From NCBI RefSeq assembly GCF_013294065.1, contig NZ_JABSNM010000004.1:1-64000 (forward strand): a DNA stretch of 64,000 nucleotides. The letters run 5' to 3'. This DNA is from Sphaerotilus uruguayifluvii (GTDB lineage: Bacteria > Pseudomonadota > Gammaproteobacteria > Burkholderiales > Burkholderiaceae_C). The notes beneath the pieces were generated by a model. It did not search any database and was not told the origin of the DNA. It was given only the letters and a program-made list of their open reading frames with translations. The position numbers and the translations under genes are program-made. This document shows positions 56,352-64,000 of the stretch, piece after piece. Numbering within the stretch: position 1 is the first letter of the stretch; each line of letters begins with the position of its first letter.

Positions 56352-58162
56352 GCCGTACCTTGAAGACTCTGCTGGCCGTGGCCGGCGTGGCCGGCGCCGG
56401 TGTCGCGCTGGCGGCCGGCGCCGACCTCGGCACCACCGCGAAGCAGGAGACGAACTGGACCGCGATCATCATGTTCGCCGTCTTCGTCGCCTTCACGCTG
56501 TTCATCACCAAGTGGGCCGCGGCCAAGACCCGCTCGGCCGCCGACTTCTACACCGGCGGCGGCGGCATCACCGGCTTCCAGAACGGCCTGGCGATCGCCG
56601 GCGACTACATGTCGGCCGCGTCCTTCCTGGGCATCTCCGCCGCGGTGATGGCCAACGGCTACGACGGCCTGATCTACTCGATCGGCTTCCTGGTCGGCTG
56701 GCCGGTCATCACCTTCCTGATGGCCGAGCGCCTGCGCAACCTCGGCAAGTTCACCTTCGCCGACGTCGCCGGCTACCGCTTCCAGCAGGGCCCGATCCGC
56801 GCGTTCGCCGCGTCGGGCACGCTGGTGGTGGTCGCGTTCTACCTGATCGCGCAGATGGTCGGCGCCGGTTCGCTGATCAAGCTGCTGTTCGGTCTGGACT
56901 ACTGGATGGCGGTGGTCATCGTCGGCGCGCTGATGATGGTCTACGTGCTGTTCGGCGGCATGACCGCGACGACCTGGGTGCAGATCATCAAGGCCGTGCT
57001 GCTGCTGTCGGGCGTGACCTTCATGGCCTTCATGGTGATGGCGCAGTTCGGCTTCTCGCCGGAGGCGCTGTTCGCCAAGGGGGTCGAGGTCAAGGCCGCG
57101 ATCGCTGCCAACGCCAAGGCCGCCGCCGTCGCCGGCGCTGCCGCCAGCGCGGCCATCGCGCAGACGCCGGAAGCCGTCGCTGCTGCCGCTGCCGCCGCCT
57201 CGAAGGCCGAAGCCATGGACCCGGCCAAGATCGGCCAGGCGCTGATGGCTCCGGGCAACTTCATCAAGGACCCGATCTCGGCGATCAGCTTCGGCATGGC
57301 GCTGATGTTCGGCACCGCCGGCCTGCCGCACATCCTGATGCGCTTCTTCACCGTCCCGGACGCGAAGGAAGCCCGCAAGTCGGTGTTCTGGGCCACCACC
57401 TGGATCGGCTACTTCTACATCCTGATCTTCATCATCGGCTTCGGCGCGATCACCCTGGTGCTGACCAACCCCGAGTTCGCCGACACCGCCAAGGGTGTCA
57501 TCAAGGGCGGCGCGGGCACGGCCAACATGGCGGCGGTGCTGGTGGCCAAGTCGGTCGGTGGCAACGTGTTCTACGGCTTCATCTCGGCCGTGGCCTTCGC
57601 GACCATCCTGGCGGTGGTGGCCGGCCTGACCCTCTCCGGCGCGTCGGCGGTGTCGCATGACATCTACGCCACGCTGATCAAGAAGGGCAACGCCGACAGC
57701 GCCTCCGAGCTGAAGGTCTCGCGCATCACGACGCTGTCGCTGGGCGTGCTGGCCGTCGTGCTGGGCATCGCGTTCGAGAAGCAGAACATCGCGTTCATGG
57801 TCTCGCTGGCCTTCGCGATCGCCGCCTCGGCCAACTTCCCCGTGCTCTTCATGAGCGTGCTGTGGAAGGACTGCACCACCAAGGGCGCCGTCACCGGCGG
57901 CTTCCTGGGCCTGATCAGCTCGGTGGGCCTGACCATCGTGTCGCCCTCGGTGTGGGAAGCCACGCTGGGCAACCCGAAGGGCTCGGCCTGGTTCCAGTAC
58001 AGCTCGCCCGCGCTGTTCTCGATGACCATCGCCTTCGTCGGCATCTGGATCTTCTCGCTGCTCGACCGCAGCGCCCAGGCCCAGCAGGAACGTGCCGCCT
58101 TCGAGGCGCAGCAGATCCGCTCGGAAACCGGCCTCGGTGCCGCCGGTGCCTCGGGTCACTGA
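56348..58162 (+). CDS. actP: Cation/acetate symporter ActP (SSS family)
   Basis: 604 aa from GTG 56348 behind AGGAGG (7-base spacing). After a cleavable-looking leader (VALAAGADL) come about 13 membrane helices of the sodium:solute symporter fold: [32 protein letters not shown] is the family signature, and [28 protein letters not shown] the second. It imports acetate and other short monocarboxylates. It is about 55 residues longer than E. coli ActP because of an Ala-rich soluble insertion (about residues 246-300). A tandem hairpin terminator follows the gene. Confidence 0.94.
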   Translation: MSRTLKTLLAVAGVAGAGVALAAGADLGTTAKQETNWTAIIMFAVFVAFTLFITKWAAAKTRSAADFYTGGGGITGFQNGLAIAGDYMSAASFLGISAAVMANGYDGLIYSIGFLVGWPVITFLMAERLRNLGKFTFADVAGYRFQQGPIRAFAASGTLVVVAFYLIAQMVGAGSLIKLLFGLDYWMAVVIVGALMMVYVLFGGMTATTWVQIIKAVLLLSGVTFMAFMVMAQFGFSPEALFAKGVEVKAAIAANAKAAAVAGAAASAAIAQTPEAVAAAAAAASKAEAMDPAKIGQALMAPGNFIKDPISAISFGMALMFGTAGLPHILMRFFTVPDAKEARKSVFWATTWIGYFYILIFIIGFGAITLVLTNPEFADTAKGVIKGGAGTANMAAVLVAKSVGGNVFYGFISAVAFATILAVVAGLTLSGASAVSHDIYATLIKKGNADSASELKVSRITTLSLGVLAVVLGIAFEKQNIAFMVSLAFAIAASANFPVLFMSVLWKDCTTKGAVTGGFLGLISSVGLTIVSPSVWEATLGNPKGSAWFQYSSPALFSMTIAFVGIWIFSLLDRSAQAQQERAAFEAQQIRSETGLGAAGASGH

Positions 58163-58181
58163 TCCCTGATCCGCCCGTCCC

Positions 58182-58242
58182 GCCGGAGGTCCGCAGGCCT
58201 CCGGCCCGGGCCCCCGCGACACCCGGCTCCGGCCGGGTGTCG
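58182..58242 (+). terminator. Tandem hairpin terminator after actP
   Basis: First stem GCCGGAGG/CCTCCGGC (58182-58189 with 58198-58205). Second stem CGACACCCGG/CCGGGTGTCG (58217-58226 with 58233-58242) with loop CTCCGG, followed by TCGTTT. Lies between convergent actP and the TctC-like gene. Confidence 0.75.
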
Positions 58243-58277
58243 TCGTTTCCGGGCCCGCAGCGCGGCACCCAGCGCGT

Positions 58278-59255
58278 TCAGCGGGCCTCGGGCGGACGGC
58301 GCAGCTGCTCGAGCGCCTGGCGCAGCCGGTCGATCTCGGCCTGGACGAGCTGCCGCGGCGCGGTGCCGGCCGGCGGCTCGTCCGGCATCGACAGATCGAA
58401 GCGCCGCAGCGTCTCGCGCCAGGCGGGCTGCCGGCGCGCCCGCTCGAGCTGATGCGCCAGCGCGTCGGCCTGGGCCAGCCCCGGCGCGACATAGACGCCG
58501 CGCAGGATCGGCCAGACCAGATCGGTGCCCTGCTCGCGCGCGGTGGGCACGCCCGCCAGCACGCCGCCCAGGCGCTGCGGCGCCAGCACCGCCAGCACCC
58601 GCAGCGGCGCGCCCTGGCGCAGCTGGCGCGCCACCTCGGCCGCGTCGCCCGCCAGCACCTGGACATGGCGACCGACCAGCGCCCGCATCGCGTCGCCGCC
58701 GCCCTCGAAGGCGACCAGCCGCAGCGCGCGCGGACCGACGCCGGCCGTGCGCGCCAGCAGCGCCGCCTTCATCCAGTCCTGGCTGCCGATCGTGCCGCCG
58801 GCCCCGAAGGCCACCGACGCGGGCTGCTCGCGCAGCGCCCGCAGCAGCGCCGACAGGTCCCGCCACGGCGCATCGCGGTGCACGACGACCACGCCGTGGT
58901 CGAGCGCCAGCGGCATCAGCCAGCGCACCTCGTCGGGCCCGTGCCGCCCGAAGCGCCCCTGCGCCAGGTTCAGCAGCGTGCCGGTGGAGAAGGCCACCGC
59001 CTCCGCGCCCGGCGGGCGCAGGCCGCGCGCCACCTCGTCGAACACCAGCGCGCCGATGCCGCCGGGCTGGTGCAGCACCGGCAGCGGCGGCTCGCCCGAC
59101 TGCGCCAGCGCCTCGCGCAGCAGCAGGCAGGTCAGCTCGAAACCGCCGCCGGGCTGCGCCGGGGCGACGCAGCGCTCGACCGGCGCCGCCGCGGCCACCC
59201 CGCTCAGCATCAGCAGGACCAGCGCGGCCGCCGTCCGCAGGCCGGGCGCGCTCAT
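58278..59255 (-). CDS. TctC/Bug-like periplasmic protein linked to TctDE
   Basis: 325 aa. The signal peptide ends near VAAAAPVE. The fold follows Bug proteins (PAQPGGGFELTCLLLREAL; LPVLHQPGGIGALVFDEVARG; SVAFGAGGTIGSQDWMKAAL), but the ligand loop PGG is shortened and two Cys (ERCVAP, LTCLLL) are present, so it is divergent. The ATG overlaps the histidine kinase stop by 4 bases, making it third in a tctD-tctE-bug operon. A role as ligand-sensing partner of the kinase is a plausible inference; simple uptake is the alternative. Confidence 0.82.
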   Translation of the reverse strand: MSAPGLRTAAALVLLMLSGVAAAAPVERCVAPAQPGGGFELTCLLLREALAQSGEPPLPVLHQPGGIGALVFDEVARGLRPPGAEAVAFSTGTLLNLAQGRFGRHGPDEVRWLMPLALDHGVVVVHRDAPWRDLSALLRALREQPASVAFGAGGTIGSQDWMKAALLARTAGVGPRALRLVAFEGGGDAMRALVGRHVQVLAGDAAEVARQLRQGAPLRVLAVLAPQRLGGVLAGVPTAREQGTDLVWPILRGVYVAPGLAQADALAHQLERARRQPAWRETLRRFDLSMPDEPPAGTAPRQLVQAEIDRLRQALEQLRRPPEAR

Positions 59256-60655
59256 GCGCGCTCCTGCGGCCAGACCAGCCGCACCGACAGGCCCGCCCCG
59301 CCCTCGCCCGGCCCGGTCTCGAGCCGGCCCCGGTGGCGCCGCGCCACCGCCGCGGCGATCGACAGGCCCAGGCCCGAGCCCCGGCTGCCGCGCCCGCGCA
59401 CGAAGCGCTCGCCCAGCCGCGCCTGCACCGCCGGATCCAGGCCGGGGCCGTCGTCGCGCACGCCGATCCAGGCCAGGGCGCCACCGGCATCCTCGCCCGC
59501 CTCGACCGTGACGCAGCCGCCCTCGCGCCCATGCACCAGCGCGTTGTGCGTCAGGTTCATCAGCGCCTCGCGCAGCAGCAGCCGGTCGCCGCAGACCGCC
59601 GCGACTCGCGCGTCCGGCCCGGGATCCTCCGGAAGCTCGGCGCCGAGGTCGATGCCGCGCTCGCGCGCCAGCGGCAGCAGCGCCAGCGCGACCTCGCGGG
59701 CCAGCGCGCCCAGGTCCAGCGGCTCGGCGGCCTGCGCGCCGGCGTCCGCCCGCGCCAGCGCCAGCAGCTGACCGGTCGCGCGGGTGGCGTGATCGAGCTC
59801 CAGCGACAGCGCCTGCAGCGCTTCGTCGCGACGCGCCGGGTCGGGCTCGCGGCGCAGGTAGTCGAGCTGGGCGCGCAGCGTCGTCAGCGGCGTGCGCAGC
59901 TGGTGCGAGGCGTCGTCGACGAACTGGCGGCGCTGCGCCAGCAGGCCGGCGCTGCGCTCGAGCTGGCGGTTGATCGCCTCGACCAGCGGGCGCAGGTCGG
60001 CCGGCAGGCCCTGCGGGCTCAGCGGCTGCAGGTCGTCGCCGGAGCGCGCGCGCACCGCCTCGGCCAGCCGGCGCACCGGCCGCAGCGCCCAGGCCGACAC
60101 GCCCGCCACCGCCAGCGCCAGCAGCCCGAGCAGCGAGGCATCGCGCCACAGCGCCTGGCGCACGAAGGTGCGGGTGAAGCGCTCGCGCGCCTGCACGCCC
60201 TCGGCCACCTGGATCACCACCTGGCGCGCGCCGCCCACCGGCCGGTCCAGCGCGCGCAGGTAGGCGCCGACCCGCACCGGCTCGCCGAAATGCTCGGCGT
60301 CGTAGAACTGCGGCTCGCCCGCGCGCAGCGGGCGCGGCGGCAGCGGCAGCTCGGGCGTGCCGATCTCGACGCGACCGTCGTCGGTGGCGACGCGGAAATG
60401 CACCGGCCCGTTGCCGGCGAGCTGGAAGAACTCGAACAGCGCATAGGGCTGCTCCACCGCCAGGCCGCCCGAGGCGGTCGAGACGTTGAGGTCCAGCCCC
60501 TTGATCGCCCCCAGCAGCGAGCGGTCATAGGCGGCATCGGCCGCCTGCTCCGCCTCCAGCCGGGTGAAGGCGAGGCTGGCGGCCAGCACCAGCGCCACGC
60601 CCGGCAGCAGCCAGCCCAGCAGCCGTGCGCGCAGCGTCGCGTCAGGGCGCAGCAC
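59252..60655 (-). CDS. tctE: TctE-like sensor histidine kinase
   Basis: 467 aa from a GTG at 60655, overlapping the tctD stop by 14 bp. Membrane helices near 11-31 and 172-192 flank a periplasmic sensor domain of about 140 residues. A HAMP-like linker leads to the H-box FVDDASHQLRTPL (phospho-acceptor His251), then an N-box (LMNLTHNALVHG), G1 (IGVRDDGPGLDP) and G2 (RGSRGSGLGLSIA). TctE kinases sense tricarboxylates in Salmonella; the ligand here is unknown. Confidence 0.93.
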   Translation of the reverse strand: MLRPDATLRARLLGWLLPGVALVLAASLAFTRLEAEQAADAAYDRSLLGAIKGLDLNVSTASGGLAVEQPYALFEFFQLAGNGPVHFRVATDDGRVEIGTPELPLPPRPLRAGEPQFYDAEHFGEPVRVGAYLRALDRPVGGARQVVIQVAEGVQARERFTRTFVRQALWRDASLLGLLALAVAGVSAWALRPVRRLAEAVRARSGDDLQPLSPQGLPADLRPLVEAINRQLERSAGLLAQRRQFVDDASHQLRTPLTTLRAQLDYLRREPDPARRDEALQALSLELDHATRATGQLLALARADAGAQAAEPLDLGALAREVALALLPLARERGIDLGAELPEDPGPDARVAAVCGDRLLLREALMNLTHNALVHGREGGCVTVEAGEDAGGALAWIGVRDDGPGLDPAVQARLGERFVRGRGSRGSGLGLSIAAAVARRHRGRLETGPGEGGAGLSVRLVWPQERA

Positions 60656-61331
60656 CGCCCGCCCCCGGATCCGGCTCCAGCGCGTGGCCGAGGCCGCGGT
60701 AGGTGCGGATGTGCACGCCCGAGCCCTCCAGCCGGCGACGCAGCCGGTGCATCAGCACGTCGAGCGCGGCCGGCTGCACGTCCTCCTCGTCGCCGAAGAC
60801 GCGCTCGAGCAGCTGCGCGCGGCCCATCGGCTCGCCGCTGCGCACGATCAGCGCGCGCAGCAGGCCGTGCTCGCGCGGCGACAGCGCCAGCGGCTCGCCC
60901 GCCAGCGTGAACTGGCGCGCCGCGGTGTCGAACTGCAGCGGCCCGCAGGCCAGGCGCGGCTGCGAGCGCCCGCGCGAGCGCCGGATCAGCGCGCCCAGCC
61001 GCGCCTCCAGCTCGGCCAGCGCGAAGGGCTTGGGCAGGAAGTCGTCGGCGCCCTCGTGCAGCGTGCCGACCCGCTCGGCCAGCGAGTCGCGCGCGGTCAG
61101 CACCAGCACCGGCAGCGTGGCGCCGGCCGCGCGCAGCCGGCGCAGCACCTCGTGGCCGTCGCGCCCGGGCAGGCCGAGGTCGAGCACCAGCGCGTCGTGG
61201 TCGCCGTCCAGCGCGGCGCGCTCGGCCAGCCGCCCGTCGTCGACCCAGTCGACGCGAAAGCCCGACTGCGCCAGCGCCCGCGAGAGCCACTCGCCCAGCC
61301 CGTGTTCGTCTTCGGCCAGCAGGATGTGCAT
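60642..61331 (-). CDS. tctD: TctD-like OmpR-family response regulator
   Basis: 229 aa. The receiver domain has the acidic pair Glu7-Asp8, phospho-acceptor Asp51 (ALVLDLGLPG), a Thr in VLVLTARD and Lys in FLPKPFAL. The C-terminal winged helix (about 128-222) has LSPREHGLLRALIVRSGEPMGRAQLLERV and VDVLMHRLRRRL-type recognition helices. It is followed by tctE in an overlapping arrangement and diverges from a Bug gene 125 bp away, its probable target promoter. Confidence 0.95.
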   Translation of the reverse strand: MHILLAEDEHGLGEWLSRALAQSGFRVDWVDDGRLAERAALDGDHDALVLDLGLPGRDGHEVLRRLRAAGATLPVLVLTARDSLAERVGTLHEGADDFLPKPFALAELEARLGALIRRSRGRSQPRLACGPLQFDTAARQFTLAGEPLALSPREHGLLRALIVRSGEPMGRAQLLERVFGDEEDVQPAALDVLMHRLRRRLEGSGVHIRTYRGLGHALEPDPGAGGAAP

Positions 61332-61455
61332 CGGCCGGATTATCGGCGGGGGCGCCCGCCGCGCCGATCCGGGTCGGCCCCCCGCGGCTGAAAGGTGGCT
61401 GAGAGGTCGGCTGCGGCAGCATGGCGCCATCAGAACATCGCACCGGAGACTCCCG

Positions 61456-62457
61456 ATGACATCCTCCCCGACCGACCGGATCGACCGCCGCGCGCTGCTG
61501 CGCCTGGGCGCCGCCGCCACCGGCGCGCTGGCCCTGCCCGCCTCGCTGCGCGCGCAGTCCGCCTGGCCGAACAAGGCGATCCGCTTCGTCGTGCCCTTCG
61601 CGCCGGGCGGCAGCTCGGAGATCATCGCCCGCGCCACCGCCGCGGAGATGCAGAAGATCCTCGGCCAGTCGGTCTTCGTCGACAACCGGCCCGGCGGCGC
61701 CGGCAACGTCGCGATGGGCGAGGTCGCGCGCGCCGACGACCAGCACACGATCATCCTCGGCCACATCGGCACGATGGCGGTCAACCCCTTCATCTTCGAC
61801 AAGCTGCCCTACGACCTGGCGCGCGACTTCCGCCCGGTCTCGCTGCTGGCCAAGGTGCCCAGCCTCTACCTGGTGCATCCGGACCTGCCGGTGCGCAACA
61901 TGAGCGAGTTCATCGCCCACGCGAAGAAGAACCCCGGCCGGCTCAACTACGGCTCGGCCGGCAACGGCAGCGCCGGCCACCTGGCGATGGAGTACCTGAA
62001 GATGGCCTCCAGCACCTTCATCACCCATGTGCCCTACCGCGGCACCGGCCCGATGCTGACCGACCTGATGGCGGGCCGGCTCGATGCGGCCTCGATCGGC
62101 GCGTCGGCGGTGCTGCAGTTCATCCGCGCCGGCAAGCTGCGCTGCATCGCCACCGGCACCACCCAGCGCATCAGCCAGCTGCCCGACGTGCCCACGGTGG
62201 CCGAGCAGGGCTTCCCCGGCTTCGAGATGACGCAGTGGTATGGCCTGAACGCGCCGAGCAACCTGCCGCAGCCCGCCCTCGATCGCCTGGCCGCGGCCGC
62301 CGCGAAGGCGGTGCGCGAGCCCGCGACGCTCGAGCGCCTGGGCCACGACGCCGCCATCGCCGTCGGCGGCACGCCGGCCGAGTACGCCAGGTTCATCGAC
62401 ACCGAGCAGAAGCGCTGGAAGCCGGTGATCGCCCGCGCGAAGATCAAGCCGGACTGA
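61456..62457 (+). CDS. Bug-family (TctC-like) tripartite tricarboxylate binding protein
   Basis: 333 aa. The N-terminus DRRALLRLGAAATGALALPASLRAQS resembles a twin-Arg or Sec signal. The Bug ligand loops are KAIRFVVPFAPGGSSEIIARATA and VDNRPGGAGNVAMGEVARA; HVPYRGTGPMLTDLMAGRLD is also typical. GGAG precedes the ATG. It diverges from tctD-tctE, the standard layout for a TctDE-controlled receptor, although no TctA/TctB permease genes are present nearby. Confidence 0.94.
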   Translation: MTSSPTDRIDRRALLRLGAAATGALALPASLRAQSAWPNKAIRFVVPFAPGGSSEIIARATAAEMQKILGQSVFVDNRPGGAGNVAMGEVARADDQHTIILGHIGTMAVNPFIFDKLPYDLARDFRPVSLLAKVPSLYLVHPDLPVRNMSEFIAHAKKNPGRLNYGSAGNGSAGHLAMEYLKMASSTFITHVPYRGTGPMLTDLMAGRLDAASIGASAVLQFIRAGKLRCIATGTTQRISQLPDVPTVAEQGFPGFEMTQWYGLNAPSNLPQPALDRLAAAAAKAVREPATLERLGHDAAIAVGGTPAEYARFIDTEQKRWKPVIARAKIKPD

Positions 62458-62473
62458 CTCCGGCGGGTCGGCC

Positions 62474-63130
62474 TCAGACGGGGCCGATCCCGACCAAATG
62501 GCGCAGCTTGACGAAGGCCATCGCGGCCATCACCGCGTCGTTGAGCGCGTCGTGCGCGTCGCGCCGCGGCAGGCCGAGGTCGTCCATCAGCGTGTCGAAG
62601 CGCAGATCGATGTTGCGGTCCTGCTCGTGGCCGCGCAGCTGGCGGAACTTGTGGTCGTAGTAGAGCCCCGAGACCTCGATGCGGCGCTGCGGCAGCCGCA
62701 CGCCCAGCATCGGGTACATCACCCGGTTGAGCATCGCCACGTCGAACTCGAGGTAGTAGCCCACCAGCGGCCGCGCGCCGACGAAGTGCAGCAGCCGGCG
62801 CATCGCCTCCTCCGGCTCCAGCCCCTGCGCGACGTCCTGCTCGCGCAGCCGGTGCACCCGCACGCTGTCGGCCGAGATGGCGCGGGTCGGCTTCACCAGC
62901 AGCGACAGCGCCTCGCTGGTCAGGATGCGGTCGCCGACGATGCGCACCGCGCCGATCGAGATGATCTCGTCGCGGCGCCGGTCCAGGCCGGTGGTCTCGC
63001 AGTCGACCGAGACCCATTCGTTCTCGGGCGGCGGGTCGTAGAGAAAGCGCAGGCTCTCGTCGGCCAGATGCCAGCGCATCCACTCCCGCGAGAGCGTGCG
63101 CCAGCCACGGGTCATCAGGTCGGGCAGCAT
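62474..63130 (-). CDS. DEDDh-type 3'-5' exonuclease (DnaQ-like)
   Basis: 218 aa. VDCETTGLD (Asp43, Glu45) is Exo I; GYYLEFDVAMLNRV (Asp) Exo II; HDALNDAVMAAM (His and Asp near 192-197) Exo III, all of the DEDDh family. DnaQ-like proteins of this size with a DUF294 neighbour occur in many proteobacteria. It might act in RNA or DNA turnover; the substrate is not set by sequence. ATG 63115 is an alternative start. The upstream gene stops 13 bp away, so the two are probably an operon. Confidence 0.88.
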   Translation of the reverse strand: MLPDLMTRGWRTLSREWMRWHLADESLRFLYDPPPENEWVSVDCETTGLDRRRDEIISIGAVRIVGDRILTSEALSLLVKPTRAISADSVRVHRLREQDVAQGLEPEEAMRRLLHFVGARPLVGYYLEFDVAMLNRVMYPMLGVRLPQRRIEVSGLYYDHKFRQLRGHEQDRNIDLRFDTLMDDLGLPRRDAHDALNDAVMAAMAFVKLRHLVGIGPV

Positions 63131-63143
63131 CGGGCGGTTCCTG

Positions 63144-64000
63144 TCAGAGCATGTCGAGGCGGAAATGGTGGTGCAGGTGCGTGCGGAATCGCTTCACCAC
63201 CGCCAGCGTGTCCTTCAGCAGGTCGCGGTCCAGGCTGCTGAGCCGCTCGACGGTGATGCCCGAGCCGGCCTTGCGGCCCTGCTCGATCTCCTGCAGGCCC
63301 GCCTGCAGCTTCAGGCCCATGAAGAAGTGCAGGCTCTCGATCAGCTCGGCGCCCAGCCGCGGCTCGAGGTGGCCGCGCGCCATCAGCGCCTCCAGCCGCG
63401 CCACCGTGCCGGTCTCGGTCAGGCGGTGCTCGAAGGCCAGGCTGCGCACGCCGTGCACCAGCGGGAAGATGCCGGCCTTCTTCAGGTCGAGCTGGTCGCG
63501 CCCGCCCTCGCCCAGGCCCAGGATGCGGCCCCACCAGCCGCTGCCATGCTGCGAGAAGGCATCGACCGCGCCGGCGAAGCGCGCCAGCACGCCGGCGTTG
63601 TCGCTGGCGAAGGACCAGACCTGCTCGCGCAGGCCGTGCAGCAGCGTGGCGTCGCCGCAGACCGGATGGGCGTCGAGAAAGATCGCCAGCGCCATCAGGT
63701 GGTCCGGCGAGGGCTCGATCAGCCAGCGCCGCACCCGCCGCGCGAAGGCCTGCTCGCCGTCGCGCCACTCCGGATTGCTGACCATGATGCCGCCGGCGCA
63801 GGGCGGGTAGCCGAAGTCGGCCAGCGCGGCCGAGAAGCGGTCGCACACCGCCTGCAGGTCCAGCCCCGGCGGCGGCGTCCAGCCCTCGCGCAGCACCAGG
63901 CCGTTGTCCTGGTCGGTCTTGAGCAGCTGCTCGCCGCGGCCCTCGCTGCCCATGACGAACAGGCAGCTGTTGGCGATCAGCTCCGGCGGCGCGATCAGCT
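63144..64000 (-). CDS. DUF294/DUF294_C putative nucleotidyltransferase (5' end outside window)
   Basis: The frame runs off the right edge; 285 residues are visible. LFVMGSEGRGEQLLKTDQDNGLVL carries the GS...E and DxD features of the GlnD-like nucleotidyltransferase domain, and the C-terminal helical part (HFFMGLKLQAGLQEIE, LSSLDRDLLKDTLAVVKRFR) is DUF294_C. Full-length members usually begin with a cNMP-binding domain and CBS pairs, which would lie beyond 64000. In these proteins the pair with a DnaQ-like exonuclease downstream is common and suggests a linked nucleotide-signalling or nucleic-acid function, not yet defined as far as I know. Confidence 0.88.
   Translation of the reverse strand, partial: LIAPPELIANSCLFVMGSEGRGEQLLKTDQDNGLVLREGWTPPPGLDLQAVCDRFSAALADFGYPPCAGGIMVSNPEWRDGEQAFARRVRRWLIEPSPDHLMALAIFLDAHPVCGDATLLHGLREQVWSFASDNAGVLARFAGAVDAFSQHGSGWWGRILGLGEGGRDQLDLKKAGIFPLVHGVRSLAFEHRLTETGTVARLEALMARGHLEPRLGAELIESLHFFMGLKLQAGLQEIEQGRKAGSGITVERLSSLDRDLLKDTLAVVKRFRTHLHHHFRLDML

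Noticed and set aside
56941-57399. Minus-strand frame of 152 codons inside actP
   Set aside because: Antisense to conserved symporter helices; no start signal or motif.

Overview
The window is about 70% GC and its gene content (urate hydroxylase PuuD, Bug/TctC binding proteins, TctDE, liu leucine catabolism, DUF485-ActP) points to a betaproteobacterium of the order Burkholderiales, plausibly the Leptothrix/Rubrivivax/Sphaerotilus side. That placement is inference. No rRNA, tRNA, CRISPR array or transposase was seen.

Layout. 1-301 is the 3' end of an RTX-type secreted protein, closed by a strong terminator. A putative glycosidase lipoprotein follows (minus strand). 2.7-10.6 kb is a ureide/purine catabolic block: a minus-strand operon (puuE, a uraD-allC fusion, an M20 hydrolase) diverges from a plus-strand set (hiuH, puuD, a DnaJ-domain gene, glycerate kinase) across an overlapping promoter/operator palindrome. 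Together they run urate to hydroxyisourate, OHCU, allantoin and allantoate, with glycerate kinase as the likely glyoxylate outlet. 10.7-15 kb holds a secreted unknown, an alpha-carbonic anhydrase, riboflavin synthase, a DUF1415 protein and an RlpA-like protein. 15-24.4 kb is a complete liu (leucine/isovalerate) operon with a divergent TetR gene and paired operator-like repeats. Then come dctA, an acyltransferase, a CAP lipoprotein, and a TonB receptor-ExbB-ExbD-ExbD-TonB uptake locus (28-33.3 kb). coaBC and a second TonB-dependent receptor follow.

37.0-39.2 kb has visibly lower GC and encodes a restriction-modification pair: an N4-cytosine-type methyltransferase and a NotI-family endonuclease with a four-cysteine metal site. 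It looks horizontally acquired. 39.3-47.4 kb carries an RlmN-like radical SAM protein, an IclR-HMG-lyase-like-CaiB cassette with a clear operator, a DUF3237 gene, a LuxR regulator, a Bug protein and a PaaK-like ligase. 47.5-55.5 kb is one giant gene (about 2660 aa) built of 20 tandem repeats of about 122 residues; units 4-15 form three copies of a four-unit, about 1.47-kb superblock. Its C-terminal domain is the same family as the fragment at 1-301. A perfect 24-bp palindrome containing an exact FNR-type box precedes a DUF485-ActP acetate-uptake operon. The right end has a TctD/TctE two-component pair flanked by two TctC-like genes, an exonuclease, and a truncated DUF294-type nucleotidyltransferase.

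Most striking points: the repeat-of-repeats giant protein, the NotI-like island, the FNR palindrome, and several self-consistent operator palindromes matched to adjacent regulators.
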